From contig CAZXIX010000002.1 in the NCBI GenBank assembly GCA_964640855.1, positions 65,379 through 129,378 on the forward strand: 64,000 nucleotides of DNA, given 5' to 3'. The translations under genes were made by a program, and so were the position numbers. A model generated the notes under the pieces. The model was not told the origin of the DNA. It saw only the letters and a list, made by a program, of their open reading frames with translations, and searched no databases. The stretch's first letter is position 1. Each line of letters begins with the position of its first letter. Positions 51,388 to 61,600 of the stretch are shown in pieces. The stretch is from JAJDFU01 sp964640855 (GTDB taxonomy: Bacteria; Bacteroidota; Bacteroidia; Chitinophagales; Saprospiraceae).

Positions 51388-52302
51388 CTATTCCTGCTCC
51401 AGTTGCTTTTTGATTTCCAGCAGGCGTTTCCTTTTTTCCTCCGAAACTTCCGGATAACGAAGGTCCAGATCCTGTATGGTTTCAGAGATGATCACAGACA
51501 CCAGAGCCCTCATCTTCCATTTGTTATCGGCCGGTATGACATACCAGGGAGCCCAGGGTTTGGAGGTAGCCTGGATGGCTTCCTCAAAGACTTGCATGTA
51601 TTGATCCCAAAATTGCCGTTCCACGATGTCCGATTCGGAGAATTTCCAATGCTTGTCGGGCTCGTTGAGCCGATCCAGGAATCGGTTTTTTTGTTCTTCC
51701 CGGGAGACATGGAGGAAAAATTTCAGAATGACCGTGCCGGAGCGGAACAGGTGGCGCTCCATGTGGTTGATGTCCTCGTATCGGGCGTCCCAAAAAGATT
51801 CGCCTCTCATCCCATAGGGAATTGGCCTGGAATCCAGGATCTCAGGATGTACTTTTACGACCAGTACCTCCTCGTAATAGGAGCGGTTGAAGATACCGAT
51901 CCGTCCCCGTTCGGGCATGCGCCGCCAATAACGCCAGAGGAAATTGTGGTCCAGTTCCTCGGCCGAGGGGCGTTTGAAGCTGTGGACGTCCACACCTTGC
52001 GGGTTCACCCCCGACATGACGTGTTTGATGGTACTATCCTTCCCTCCGGCGTCCATAGCCTGGAACACCAACAGGACAGAGCGCACATTGCTTGCCCAGA
52101 GAAGCTCCTGGGAGTCCTTCAATTCCTTGAGGTTATTTTCCAGATAATCCTTGACCTCCTTCTTCAGTTTTTTGCCGGAGAGGTTTTGCATGTTCTCCGT
52201 TCCTTTCCAGGAAGTGGAATAGTCTGCCAGATGAAAGCTACCGTCGAATGGGGCCCTGAATTTTTCCATCAGTTCATGGGCGCGAGCTTCCAGTTTCGAC
52301 AT
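51388..52302 (-). CDS. ppk2: Polyphosphate kinase 2 family protein
   Basis: About 304 residues. Walker A is in FQAMDAGGKDST (~80-91), and the lid/Walker B stretch is RIGIFNRSYYEEVLVVKVHPE. FLWRYWRRMPERGRIGIF is characteristic. PPK2 enzymes phosphorylate nucleotides with polyphosphate as the donor; the subclass (ADP or AMP/nucleoside preference) is not clear from the sequence alone. I chose the ATG at 52302 because the upstream residues (MLSCSAKILS) form no conserved part. It lies between GH3 and glutamate dehydrogenase on the same strand. Confidence 0.92.
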   Translation of the reverse strand: MSKLEARAHELMEKFRAPFDGSFHLADYSTSWKGTENMQNLSGKKLKKEVKDYLENNLKELKDSQELLWASNVRSVLLVFQAMDAGGKDSTIKHVMSGVNPQGVDVHSFKRPSAEELDHNFLWRYWRRMPERGRIGIFNRSYYEEVLVVKVHPEILDSRPIPYGMRGESFWDARYEDINHMERHLFRSGTVILKFFLHVSREEQKNRFLDRLNEPDKHWKFSESDIVERQFWDQYMQVFEEAIQATSKPWAPWYVIPADNKWKMRALVSVIISETIQDLDLRYPEVSEEKRKRLLEIKKQLEQE

Positions 52303-52361
52303 AGATAAAATCTTTGCCGAACAAGATAGCATTTTAGGCGGGGAGAGGCCTCCCTTTCCGG

Positions 52362-53696
52362 TCAGATGAGTCCCTGAGATAGCATGGCATTGGCTACTTT
52401 GACGAAACCTCCGATGTTGGCTCCCTTTTGATAATTGATCCCGTTGCCGGTTTCCCCGTATTCTACGCAGGTGCTGTGGATCTTCTTCATGATTTCATGA
52501 AGTTCCTTGTCCAGGCGTTCCCGGCCGTAGGTATAATGCATGGCATTTTGGGTCATCTCCAGGCCGGAAATGGCGACTCCGCCTGCATTGGCGGCTTTTC
52601 CGGGCAAATAGATCAGGTCAGAATCGTGAAAGAGGTCCACTGCTTCGGTTGTCGTAGGCATATTGGCACCTTCTGCTACCAATTGTACCTGATTGCGGAT
52701 TAGGTTTTTGGCATCTTCCGTGTCGATCTCATTCTGGGTGGCGCACGGAAAGGCCAGGTCGGCATGGATGCTCCAGGGTTTTTGGTTCTCGTGGTAGGTG
52801 CCGCCGTATTCCTGGGTAAAATGCTTCAGGCCCTTGCGTTGGATGGTTTTCAGATCGATCAGGTAATCCAGTTGCTCCTGATTGAACCCCTCTGGGTAAT
52901 GAAGTAAGCCACCGCGCTCGGAAAGCGTTATGGGTTTGGCTCCCAGCTCGATCAGTTTCTGGGTTGCATAGAGAGCGACATTACCGGAGCCGGAGAGCAG
53001 ACAGGTCTTGCCTTCAATCCCTTCGTGGATATAATCCAGGACTTCCTGTGCCAGGTATACAGCCCCATATCCGGTGGCCTCGGTCCGGATCGGGCTGCCA
53101 CCGTAGTTCAGGCTTTTCCCGGTCAGGGTACCCGTTACCTGATTGCTGATTCGCATATATTGACCAAACAGGTAACCGATCTCCCGGGCCCCAACCCCGA
53201 TATCTCCGGCGGGCACATCGACGGAAGCGCCGATGTGGCGATACAGTTCCGACATGAAGGATTGACAAAAGCGCATAACCTCCCGATCGGATTTTCCCTT
53301 GGGATTAAAATCGGATCCCCCTTTGCCGCTGCCCATGGGTAGCGTGGTCAGGCTGTTCTTGAAGGTTTGCTCAAAGGCCAGAAACTTGAGAATGCTCTGG
53401 TTAACGGAAGGGTCGAACCGCAGACCGCCTTTGTAGGGGCCGATGGCCTTATTAAACTGTACCCGGAATCCCCGGTTGATCTCCACATCCCCCTTGTCGT
53501 TTTCCCAGGTAATCCGGAAGGTGATGATCCGGTCGGGCTCGGTAATGCGATCCAGGATACGGGCGCGGAGCATATCCTTGTTTCCGTTGGTAAAGGGGAT
53601 AAGATCCCTTACGACTTCCCTGACCGCTTGATGAAATTCAGTCTCTCCGGGATTGCGGGCTACTACGCCCTCCATAAAGCTTTCCAGTGTCAGCAT
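52362..53696 (-). CDS. gdhA: NADP-type glutamate dehydrogenase
   Basis: 444 residues, the size of the hexameric bacterial GdhA. The substrate-binding region has KGGLRFDPSVNQSILKFLAFEQ and the catalytic Lys in PMGSGKGGSDFNPKGKSD; the conserved Asp in DVPAGDIGVGAREIGYL follows. The NAD(P) domain begins near LSGSGNVALYATQKLIELG. It interconverts 2-oxoglutarate plus ammonia and glutamate, with NADPH preference suggested by similarity. No SD-type sequence is apparent before the ATG. Confidence 0.95.
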   Translation of the reverse strand: MLTLESFMEGVVARNPGETEFHQAVREVVRDLIPFTNGNKDMLRARILDRITEPDRIITFRITWENDKGDVEINRGFRVQFNKAIGPYKGGLRFDPSVNQSILKFLAFEQTFKNSLTTLPMGSGKGGSDFNPKGKSDREVMRFCQSFMSELYRHIGASVDVPAGDIGVGAREIGYLFGQYMRISNQVTGTLTGKSLNYGGSPIRTEATGYGAVYLAQEVLDYIHEGIEGKTCLLSGSGNVALYATQKLIELGAKPITLSERGGLLHYPEGFNQEQLDYLIDLKTIQRKGLKHFTQEYGGTYHENQKPWSIHADLAFPCATQNEIDTEDAKNLIRNQVQLVAEGANMPTTTEAVDLFHDSDLIYLPGKAANAGGVAISGLEMTQNAMHYTYGRERLDKELHEIMKKIHSTCVEYGETGNGINYQKGANIGGFVKVANAMLSQGLI

Positions 53697-53770
53697 GATT
53701 TGAGTGGGTTAAGTTGGTTGAGAGGTATTCAGGCGTTCGGCAACAAGGGCGGATGTTTCTGAAAGAGGCA

Positions 53771-54097
53771 TCAGCCCGCTTTCCAGTTTGCATGCTCCAG
53801 GCCCAGGCGGATGAACTCTTCCAGGCTTGTTTCCGAAGACCAGCCTTCCGGCTTCACCAGTACGAATTCTTTCATAGGTTTTCCGGTGAAAGCCATCAGT
53901 CCGATGTGCTTCCGTGACAACAAGCCGGATATTTTCTCCGGAAGGACCCTTACCATCAGGTCATCGCCCATAATGCCTACGCTCATTTTTCCTTTGTACA
54001 TGAAGGACAGGCCACCGAACATTTTCTTCTCCGTGAAATGGGGTTGGCCGGCTATTTTTTCCCGGATTCGATCGGCGAGGTCCTCATTGTATGCCAT
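53771..54097 (-). CDS. TfoX N-terminal domain protein
   Basis: About 108 residues, the N-terminal Sxy/TfoX domain alone: MAYNEDLADRIREKI, then FTEKKMFGGLSFMYKGKMSVGIMGDDLMVRV, and the C-terminal ...GKPMKEFVLVKPEGWSSE. In gamma-proteobacteria, the full-length protein activates competence, but most Bacteroidota members with only this domain have no known role. The ATG at 54097 is preferred because it matches the family start. It is separated from gdhA by 74 bp on the same strand. Confidence 0.85.
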   Translation of the reverse strand: MAYNEDLADRIREKIAGQPHFTEKKMFGGLSFMYKGKMSVGIMGDDLMVRVLPEKISGLLSRKHIGLMAFTGKPMKEFVLVKPEGWSSETSLEEFIRLGLEHANWKAG

Positions 54098-54378
54098 GGT
54101 TAAGCATTGATCTGGTTTCTGCACCCAGTAAGGGGCTGGATTTAGCCATGGCAGGGCCACGCCATTTTGACTTTCGGAAAGGCATCCCCCTCTGATCAGA
54201 TAAAATAGTGTGCCCTGACCACGAAATTTTTCCTTTTTCGGGTCAAGGGAATGAATCTCCCTGCTTTCATCTCCGTTCTTTAACTAACCCCATCGGTTCA
54301 GGTTCGAAAAAAGAATCCCAAAAGAACGGCAGTGGGCCTACAGAGCCCTTCCGCTACATTCCCGACGGGCCCTCCGGA

Positions 54379-54879
54379 TTATCTACCGGTGTAGTAGTGG
54401 GGTTCTTCCGGCACAACAACCTTGTACTCGGATTGCAAATAGGTTACGATATTGGTCAGCTCCTCTACTGTCATCACTTCGTTGTAATAATAGGTCTCCA
54501 TGGGAGAGCGTTTAACCTCGCTTTGCACCATGCGTTTGTATTCCCCTTCGATCTCGTGGGAAGGGTGGATAACAGAAGTGACCAACTCCCCATAGGTTTT
54601 TATAGAGGTTACCTCTCCTCCCAGGGGGATATGGACTCCTCCTTCCTGACCTTTCCATTCCAGATCACCAATGCTGTGGCATTGATTACAGCTCATGGTG
54701 ACAAAAAGGTCTTTACCGGATTCGAGATCTCCTTTGGGCAGCACGAAACCGCGCGACTGCTGAACACAACCGGCCAGGGCCAGTGCGGATAGCATGAAGA
54801 GACCCACTCCCAGCGTGAGGAGGTCCGGGTAAGAAGTCTGATGTTTCAACCCGGAAAAAAAGCTATATATCCTTTTCAT
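54379..54879 (-). CDS. Cytochrome c-type lipoprotein
   Basis: 166 residues. A hydrophobic segment (~18-37) ends in a lipobox-like LALAGC (Cys38). The heme-binding motif CNQCH lies at 64-68, and the C-terminal VMTVEELTNIVTYLQSEY is typical for class I cytochrome c domains; SPMETYYY may supply the axial Met. It is the only c-type cytochrome in the window and is divergent from the molybdenum hydroxylase genes, so it may pass electrons from that enzyme. This is inference from position. Confidence 0.85.
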   Translation of the reverse strand: MKRIYSFFSGLKHQTSYPDLLTLGVGLFMLSALALAGCVQQSRGFVLPKGDLESGKDLFVTMSCNQCHSIGDLEWKGQEGGVHIPLGGEVTSIKTYGELVTSVIHPSHEIEGEYKRMVQSEVKRSPMETYYYNEVMTVEELTNIVTYLQSEYKVVVPEEPHYYTGR

Positions 54880-54922
54880 AAACCTGGTTTTACGTACTTC
54901 AAATCCATAAATAGGCTACAAC

Positions 54923-54930
54923 TATTTTTG
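54923..54930 (+). promoter_or_regulatory. Possible -7 element upstream of iorAB-like genes
   Basis: TATTTTTG fits TAnnTTTG exactly. The first gene starts 208 bp away, a long leader, and no -33 partner is clear. The match alone could be chance. Confidence 0.3.
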
Positions 54931-55138
54931 CCCGAATTCAATGATGGGTATCAATTATCAGCCGATTCTTTATCAATAAAAGGCCCGGGCCGAAGGATGG
55001 ACCTGAACCTTTTTTTCATGGTCCCATTTCCTTAGTGGTGTCAGGAGGGTGTCATAGATGAAAATGATATTCGCCGGTGAACTCCTATCTTGAGATTTGC
55101 AAGAAAATCGATCCAGCATACCTTTAAAACCTATCACC

Positions 55139-55597
55139 ATGGCTTCTTTTGTTCTCTCGGTAAATGGAAAAAAACACGAAGTGGACGTGGATCCTCAGAC
55201 TCCAGTGCTGTGGGTTCTGAGGGATCACCTGAAATTGGTCGGGACCAAATACGGATGCGGAATATCCCAGTGCGGTGCCTGCACCATCCACCTCAACGGG
55301 ACCGCTACCCGATCCTGCGTCACCCCTGTTGCCAGCGTCGGCAACCAGGAGATCACCACCATCGAAGGGCTTTCCGAAAAGGGGGATCATCCGGTTCAGA
55401 AAGCCTGGCTGGAGCACGATGTACCCCAGTGCGGATACTGCCAGGCCGGGCAGATCATGAATGCGGCCGCTCTGCTCGAAAGCAATCCCAAGCCTTCGGA
55501 TGAGCAGATCGAAGCTGCCATGAGCGGCAACCTCTGCCGTTGCGGCACCTACCTCCGCATCAAGGCGGCCATCAAGACAGCTTCTCAAATGGGCTGA
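55139..55597 (+). CDS. (2Fe-2S) small subunit of a molybdenum hydroxylase (IorA/CoxS-like)
   Basis: 152 residues. The plant-type ferredoxin cluster has the Cys pattern YGCGISQCGACTIHLNG (four-Cys loop with a later RSC), and the second cluster sits in CGYCQAGQIMNAA and LCRCGTYLRI. Such proteins transfer electrons from the molybdenum subunit. There is no signal peptide, so if the complex is periplasmic it should be carried out together with the Tat-targeted large subunit. The ATG at 55139 gives the family-typical start. The large-subunit gene follows after 43 bp. Confidence 0.92.
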   Translation: MASFVLSVNGKKHEVDVDPQTPVLWVLRDHLKLVGTKYGCGISQCGACTIHLNGTATRSCVTPVASVGNQEITTIEGLSEKGDHPVQKAWLEHDVPQCGYCQAGQIMNAAALLESNPKPSDEQIEAAMSGNLCRCGTYLRIKAAIKTASQMG

Positions 55598-55640
55598 TCC
55601 CCATACTGTATTCCCTTTCACCCATCAAGACATCATCATC

Positions 55641-57839
55641 ATGACACTGATCAAAACCACCTATAACAGACGATCTTTCCTCAAACGAACTGCCGTCGCC
55701 GGCGGTGGATTCATGCTGGGGTTCAGCATGCTGGCTTCCTGCACCTCCGACGGAGAAAAGATCCTCCGCATGCCGGATGAATGGTTCGATATCAATGCGT
55801 TTCTCAAAATCGGGGATAACGGGATAGCCACTATTTTTTCCAAGAATCCGGAGATCGGCCAGAATGTCAAAACCTCTATGCCCATGATCGTAGCGGAGGA
55901 ACTGGATATTCCCTGGGAAAGGGTAGTAGTGGAACAAGCAGCTCTGGATACCGAAAAGTATCAGGATCAATTTGCTGGTGGCAGCTTATCCATTCGTCGG
56001 GGGTGGGAAGGCTTGCGGATGGCCGGCGCCACGGCGCGCCGCATGCTGATGGAGGCTGCGGCCCAAAAATGGGCGGTACCCGTGTCGGAATTGGAAACCG
56101 GCGAAGGCAAGGTCAAGCATCCGTCTTCCGGGCAGGAGGCCGACTATGGGGAATTGGCTTCTTTGGCCATGGATATTGAGGTGCCGGAAGAAGTGGAGCT
56201 CAAGGACCCCAAGGATTTCAAGCTCATCGGCACCAGCCGAAAGAACGTAGACGGACTCAAGATCGTAACCGGACAGCCGCTGTTCGGCCTGGATGTCGAC
56301 CGGGAAGGCATGCGCATAGCCATGTATGAGCACGCTCCCGCATTCGGTATGAAACTGAAATCGGTCGATGCTTCCCGGGCAGAATCCATGCCGGGCATCG
56401 AACAGGTATTCACCTTTACCACCCAAACGGAAGGAGAAAACGGCCAGCGGCCGGAAGATGAATTCGTAGCCGTGGTGGGGCGCTCTACCTGGGAGGTTTT
56501 ACAGGCCAAAAAGGCACTGAGGATAGAATGGGAACCAGCGGGAACGCTGGAAAGCAGTCGGGACCACGCCACCGGTCTGGCTCAATTGATGGAGCGTTCC
56601 AAGCCGGCCTCCGAGTGGGGTCGGGGCGACCGTCGGGATGGGAACCCGGAAGCTGCCTTTGCCAATGCGGACCAGATCCTGGAGCGAACCTACACCGCCC
56701 CGTTTATGGCTCACAATACCATGGAGCCGATGAACTTCTTCGCGCACGTGACCGGGGATCGGGTCGAATTGCTTGGCCCCATCCAGACTCCGGGCTCACT
56801 GAGGCGCGATGCGGCCAAAATGCTGGGCGTGGAAGAGGATAAGATCGATGTCATGATGACTCGTCAGGGTGGGGGCTTCGGGCGTCGTTTGTACGGCAAC
56901 TTTGGCCTGGAGGCTGCCATGATCTCCAAAAAAGCCGGTGTGCCGGTAAAACTGGTTTACACCCGGGAAGACGATATGACCCAAGGCACCTATCGCCCCG
57001 CTTACCGGGTCGTTTACCGGGCCGCCCTGGACAAAGACAAAAACGTAACGGCCTTCCACGTCAAGGGAGGAGGAACCAATTCGGGAGTCGTTTTCCCGAA
57101 TCGCTTCCCGGCCGGTACCGTAGATAACTACCTGGCAGAATCCTATCGACTGGAATCCAATATCACCACGGGGGCCTGGCGGGCGCCGCGCTCCCATTTC
57201 ATGGCGATCGCCGAGCAGTGTTTTCTGGACGAGGTGGCCGAGGCTTGCGGAAAAGATCCCGTCGATTTCCGATTGGCATTATTCGAGCGGGCCATCAACG
57301 ATCCGGTTGGGAAGGACAACGATTACGACCCGGAGCGATATGCCGGCGTTCTGAAACTGGTCAAGGAAAAAGCCGATTGGGGGAGCGAAAAGCCGGGCGT
57401 TTATCGGGGCGTATCCGCCTATTTTTGCCACAATTCCTATGTAGCCCAGGTGCTGGATCTCGCCATCGAGAACGGTCAGCCGGTTGTGAAAAAGATCTGG
57501 TGTGCAGTGGATTGTGGCATAGTAGTGAATCCGGATGCCGCGCGGAATCAGATCGAAGGCGGGATCGTGGATGGGATCGGGCATGCCATGTACAGTGCGC
57601 TCACCTTCCAGGAAGGAAAACCCGAACAGAATAATTTCAACCAATACCGATTAATCCGGAACGGAGAAGCACCTCAGGAGATCGAGGTGTTCTTTGTAGA
57701 CAACGGGATCGATCCCACCGGCCTGGGAGAGCCTTCCCTGCCCCCGGTGGCGGCAGCCCTGGCCAACGCTCTCTACCGGGCGACCGGGGAACGTTTGTAC
57801 GATCAGCCTTTTGCCGGGCAGAATCAACTGGTGGGCTAA
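55641..57839 (+). CDS. Molybdenum-hydroxylase large subunit, IorB-like, Tat-lipoprotein
   Basis: 732 residues. The N-terminus NRRSFLKRTAVAGGGFMLGFSMLASC combines a Tat signal (RRSFLK) with a lipobox (Cys ~31), so the complex is probably exported folded and lipid-anchored. Molybdopterin-binding features follow, e.g. GGGFGRRLYGNFGLEA and WRAPRSHFMAIAEQCFLDEVA, and near the C-terminus GLGEPSLPPVAAALANAL carries the Glu that acts as a base in this family. The best match is isoquinoline 1-oxidoreductase beta, but the substrate is uncertain: aldehydes or N-heterocycles are possible. It is encoded with the FeS subunit. Confidence 0.9.
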   Translation: MTLIKTTYNRRSFLKRTAVAGGGFMLGFSMLASCTSDGEKILRMPDEWFDINAFLKIGDNGIATIFSKNPEIGQNVKTSMPMIVAEELDIPWERVVVEQAALDTEKYQDQFAGGSLSIRRGWEGLRMAGATARRMLMEAAAQKWAVPVSELETGEGKVKHPSSGQEADYGELASLAMDIEVPEEVELKDPKDFKLIGTSRKNVDGLKIVTGQPLFGLDVDREGMRIAMYEHAPAFGMKLKSVDASRAESMPGIEQVFTFTTQTEGENGQRPEDEFVAVVGRSTWEVLQAKKALRIEWEPAGTLESSRDHATGLAQLMERSKPASEWGRGDRRDGNPEAAFANADQILERTYTAPFMAHNTMEPMNFFAHVTGDRVELLGPIQTPGSLRRDAAKMLGVEEDKIDVMMTRQGGGFGRRLYGNFGLEAAMISKKAGVPVKLVYTREDDMTQGTYRPAYRVVYRAALDKDKNVTAFHVKGGGTNSGVVFPNRFPAGTVDNYLAESYRLESNITTGAWRAPRSHFMAIAEQCFLDEVAEACGKDPVDFRLALFERAINDPVGKDNDYDPERYAGVLKLVKEKADWGSEKPGVYRGVSAYFCHNSYVAQVLDLAIENGQPVVKKIWCAVDCGIVVNPDAARNQIEGGIVDGIGHAMYSALTFQEGKPEQNNFNQYRLIRNGEAPQEIEVFFVDNGIDPTGLGEPSLPPVAAALANALYRATGERLYDQPFAGQNQLVG

Positions 57840-57861
57840 GCCCGCGATCCGGTAAAAACCG

Positions 57862-57894
57862 AAAGCCCAGTCTCTCGATGGAAGGCTGGGCTTT
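57862..57894. terminator. Bidirectional terminator between IorB-like and LysM genes
   Basis: AAAGCCCAG (57862-57870) pairs with CTGGGCTTT (57886-57894), then TTT on the plus strand; an A-run before the left arm gives T's on the minus strand. It can stop transcription from both convergent genes. Confidence 0.75.
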
Positions 57895-57933
57895 TTTGGA
57901 TCCATGCTCCCCGGGGGAGCCGGCTCGGTGGAT

Positions 57934-58389
57934 TCAGCTCAAGGGCGGAATCCGCAGTACCTGTCCGGGATAGATCTTGTCCGGATCTTTGAGCATGGGC
58001 TTGTTGGCTTCAAAGATGACCGGGTATTTCAGGGCATCGCCATATTGGGCTTTGGCGATTTTGGAAAGCGAGTCTCCCGACTTGACTTCGTAAAAAACCG
58101 CCTCGGGCTCGGGCTTTTCCACTTGCAGGCGATCGTCGACCTGAGCTACCCCGTTGACGTTCCCGACGGCCAGGATCACCTTTTCCTTTTCAGACTGGCT
58201 TTCCACTTTTCCGCTGAGAATTACCGTATCGTCGTTGAGGTCGATCTGCAGGTTTTCCACTTCGAGAGCCAGGTCGCTGACCACATCGTAGAGTTGCTTG
58301 ATCCTTTCCTGCTTTTCTTCTTCGGCAGATTTTCCGCCGCCGCCGAAAATCGAGGCTCCGGCATCTTTAATGAACGAAAATAGTCCCAT
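57934..58389 (-). CDS. BON-LysM protein (YgaU/Kbp-like)
   Basis: 151 residues. A BON domain (~30-88: LEVENLQIDLNDDTVILSGKVESQSEKEKVILAVGNVNGV) is followed by a LysM domain (~98-150: YEVKSGDSLSKIAKAQYGDALKYPVIFEANKPMLKDPDKIYPGQVLRIP). E. coli Kbp (YgaU) has this layout and is a cytoplasmic potassium-binding protein. No signal peptide is seen. I chose the ATG at 58389, since the longer frame upstream has no family similarity. It is divergent from secDF. Confidence 0.9.
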   Translation of the reverse strand: MGLFSFIKDAGASIFGGGGKSAEEEKQERIKQLYDVVSDLALEVENLQIDLNDDTVILSGKVESQSEKEKVILAVGNVNGVAQVDDRLQVEKPEPEAVFYEVKSGDSLSKIAKAQYGDALKYPVIFEANKPMLKDPDKIYPGQVLRIPPLS

Positions 58390-58530
58390 AGGTCGTTGAG
58401 GTGTTTGATGAAGTGCGAAGATAGCCTTTGTATGGGAAGCCGGCCATGAAAGTCCGTATAAATTACGGATTCGTTCAGCGCTGCGAGAGCGTTCGGCAGG
58501 GCTTAGGCATAATAAGGAAGAAAAGGTTTT

Positions 58531-58538
58531 TATATTTG
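58531..58538 (+). promoter_or_regulatory. Candidate -7 element of secDF
   Basis: TATATTTG is an exact match to TAnnTTTG, 119 bp upstream of the secDF start in an AT-rich stretch. A -33 element is not obvious at the expected distance. Confidence 0.5.
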
Positions 58539-58657
58539 CGGAGTTTTTCCCTTGAGTCGAGCCTTGTTTTGCTTCTTTTTGATTGATTTTCTGAAAGTTA
58601 ACGACCGGGAAGACCATATTTTATCATTTGAATCATTCTTAAAGAACGATTGGAGTT

Positions 58658-61600
58658 ATGCAAGGAAAAGGATTTGTGCGGACGTTCCTTGTGATCCTTA
58701 CGCTGGTCACCCTTTGGCAATACTTTTTGGTACTGCCAACCCAAAAAGTGGAAAGCGAGGCCGCTGATTATGCGGAAATGGCCGTTATGGGTCTGCCGGA
58801 GGATCAACAAAAAGCAGTCTACAAGCAGCGGGTATCGGAATATCTGGACAGCATGTCTTCCGAAGAGGTGCTCGATATACCCATGATTAAATCCTATACC
58901 TACCAGGAACTGAAAGGCCAGCAACTGGCGCTGGGGCTCGACCTCAAAGGGGGGATGAGCGTAACCCTTCAGGTAGATCTCCGGGATCTCATTTATTCGC
59001 TTTCCGACGAGAACGCCGATCCCACTTTTCAGGAAGCGCTCGAAGCTGCTTCTGAAAAGCAAAGGTCCGCCACCACCGATTACGTCAGCCTTTTTGCCGA
59101 ATCCTGGAGCGAGCTGGCCGAAGGAAAAAAGTTGGCTCCGATCTTTCTTCGAAATGAAAGCTTGCGGCAAGACCTGAATTTCGAATCCTCCGACGGGGAA
59201 GTGATTCGGGAGATCCGGCAGAAGGCCAACGAGACGGTCAACCTGACCTTCAACCTTCTCAAAAAGAGGATCGATAAACTGGGAGTCACCCAGCCGAATG
59301 TATCGCTGGATGAAGGACGGGACCTGATCCTGGTGGAACTTCCGGGAATCGATAACCCCGAGCGCGCCCGATCTTTCCTGGTGGCCGCCGCCAACCTGGA
59401 GTTCTGGAACGTTTTCCGAATTACGGATGGCGGTATTCAGGAGGGTTTGGTGCAAGCTAACGAGCGGATTACCGCTCAGTTGAGCGATGCGGAAGATCGC
59501 GAGATCGTCGGCTACGAGCCCATGCTCGATAGCCTGGGGAATATGGACTCCACCCGGGTGGATTCAACCCGCCCCATTTATGCGGAAGGCGATCTCGGAC
59601 AAGGGGGATTATTTGAACTGATGTCCCCCAACGGAGGGCAGTACAGCCCCGCCGTGCTGGGCGTAGCGGAAAAAAACAAACGCAACCGGATCGCTGAACT
59701 GCTCTACCAGGAAGAAATCAAGGGGCTGTTCCCACCCAACATTGAATTCAAGTGGTCGCGAAGCCCGGTGAAAGATTATGAGACCGGCGAGCAGACGAAT
59801 CTTTACCAACTTTATATGATCCGTAAGGAGCGGACCACCAACGAGCCGCCCCTTTCGGGAGAGAACGTTACCCGGGCCCAGTCTCAGCCCAATCCCATCA
59901 ACGGGGAACCGGCCGTCAGCTTGTCTATGGACGAGACCGGTTCGCGGATCTGGGGGCAATTGACGACAGCCGCCGCGCAAGACAATCAGCGCGAGATCGC
60001 AATTGTTCTGGACGACGAAGTGGTTTCGGCTCCCAGCGTCAATGAGCCCATCCTGAACGGAAGTTCTCAGATCTCGGGCAGCTTTACCATCCAGGAGGCA
60101 GAAGATCTGGCCAGTATTCTCCAGGTAGGCCGACTGCCGGCCGAGGCGCGCATCATTCAGGAAAGCGTTGTGGGGCCCTCTCTCGGGCAGGACAATATCA
60201 ACCGCTCCTATTGGGCACTCGGGATCGGTTTTGCTCTGGTCTTCATCTTCATGATCCTCTATTACGGAGGGGCCGGTATAGTTTCGATCATTGCGCTCTT
60301 CCTCAACATGTTCTTCATCCTGGGAGCCCTGGCCTCTATGAGTACGGTGCTGACCCTTCCGGGAATCGCCGGACTGGTTTTGACCATCGGTATGGCGGTG
60401 GATGCCAACGTGATCATTTTCGAACGGGTCCGCGAAGAACTCCGCGAAGGTAAAACCCTCCTGACGGCTATTCAGGACGGATTCTCCAACTCTTACTCGG
60501 CCATTATTGATGCCAACGTCACCACCATCCTGACGGCCATCGTACTGGCCTTTTTCGGGCTGGGCCCCATCAAGGGCTTTGCCGTCGTATTGATCGTGGG
60601 TGTACTTTCATCGCTCTTCACCGCCGTATTGGTAGGGCGCCTGATGATCGACTGGTGGACCTCCAAGGGCCGGAATATTACCTTCGGCACCAGCTGGTCA
60701 AACAACACCCTGGCAAATCTGAACGTCAACTGGCTCGGGAAACGACGGTTCACGTACATCGTATCCGGCTCCCTTCTGGTTTTCAGTTTCGGTTCCTATT
60801 TCATTCGGAATTTCGAGCTGGGCGTCGATTTCAAAGGAGGATACTCCTACAACATAGAATTCGAAGAGGAGTATCAGGCGCAGGACCTGAGGGAAGTGCT
60901 GACCGACGCTTTTGAAGGGAACACGCCCATCGTAAAAACGGTCGATGTGGGAACCAATTCCTTTAACATCGTAACGGATTACCTGATCGACGATAACAGC
61001 GACGGCGCTGCCGACCGGGTTATGGTTAAACTGCATCAGGGGATCAACGAACTGGCCGGCGGTGGGCTGGATTTCGATAATTTCAGCGATCCCGACGGAG
61101 AAGGCACCCATGTGACTTCCTCCGCAAAAGTACTGCCCACCATTGCCGACGACATCAAGGCCAGCTCTGTGGAGGCCGCTGTTTTTGCCCTTTTGCTCAT
61201 CTTCCTCTACATTTTTATCCGGTTCAATCGCTGGCAGTACAGTTTGGGAGCGGTCGCCGCCCTTTTCCACGATACGATCATCGTGTTGGGCGTGTTTGCG
61301 GCTTTCCATGGCATTCTTCCCTTTTCGATGGAAATCGACCAGGCTTTCATCGCGGCCATTCTGACGGTCATCGGTTATTCGATCAACGATACGGTGGTCG
61401 TGTTCGACCGGATCCGGGAATTCCTTGGCATCTACACCGCCAAGTCCAAGGAAGAAGTTATCAATATGGCCATCAACAGCACCCTGAGCCGGACCTTGAT
61501 CACTTCGCTGACCACACTCTTCGTAATGATCGTTCTGTTCCTTTTCGGAGGTGCAAGTATCAAAGGATTTGCCTTTGCCATGGTGGTAGGGGTTGTGGTA

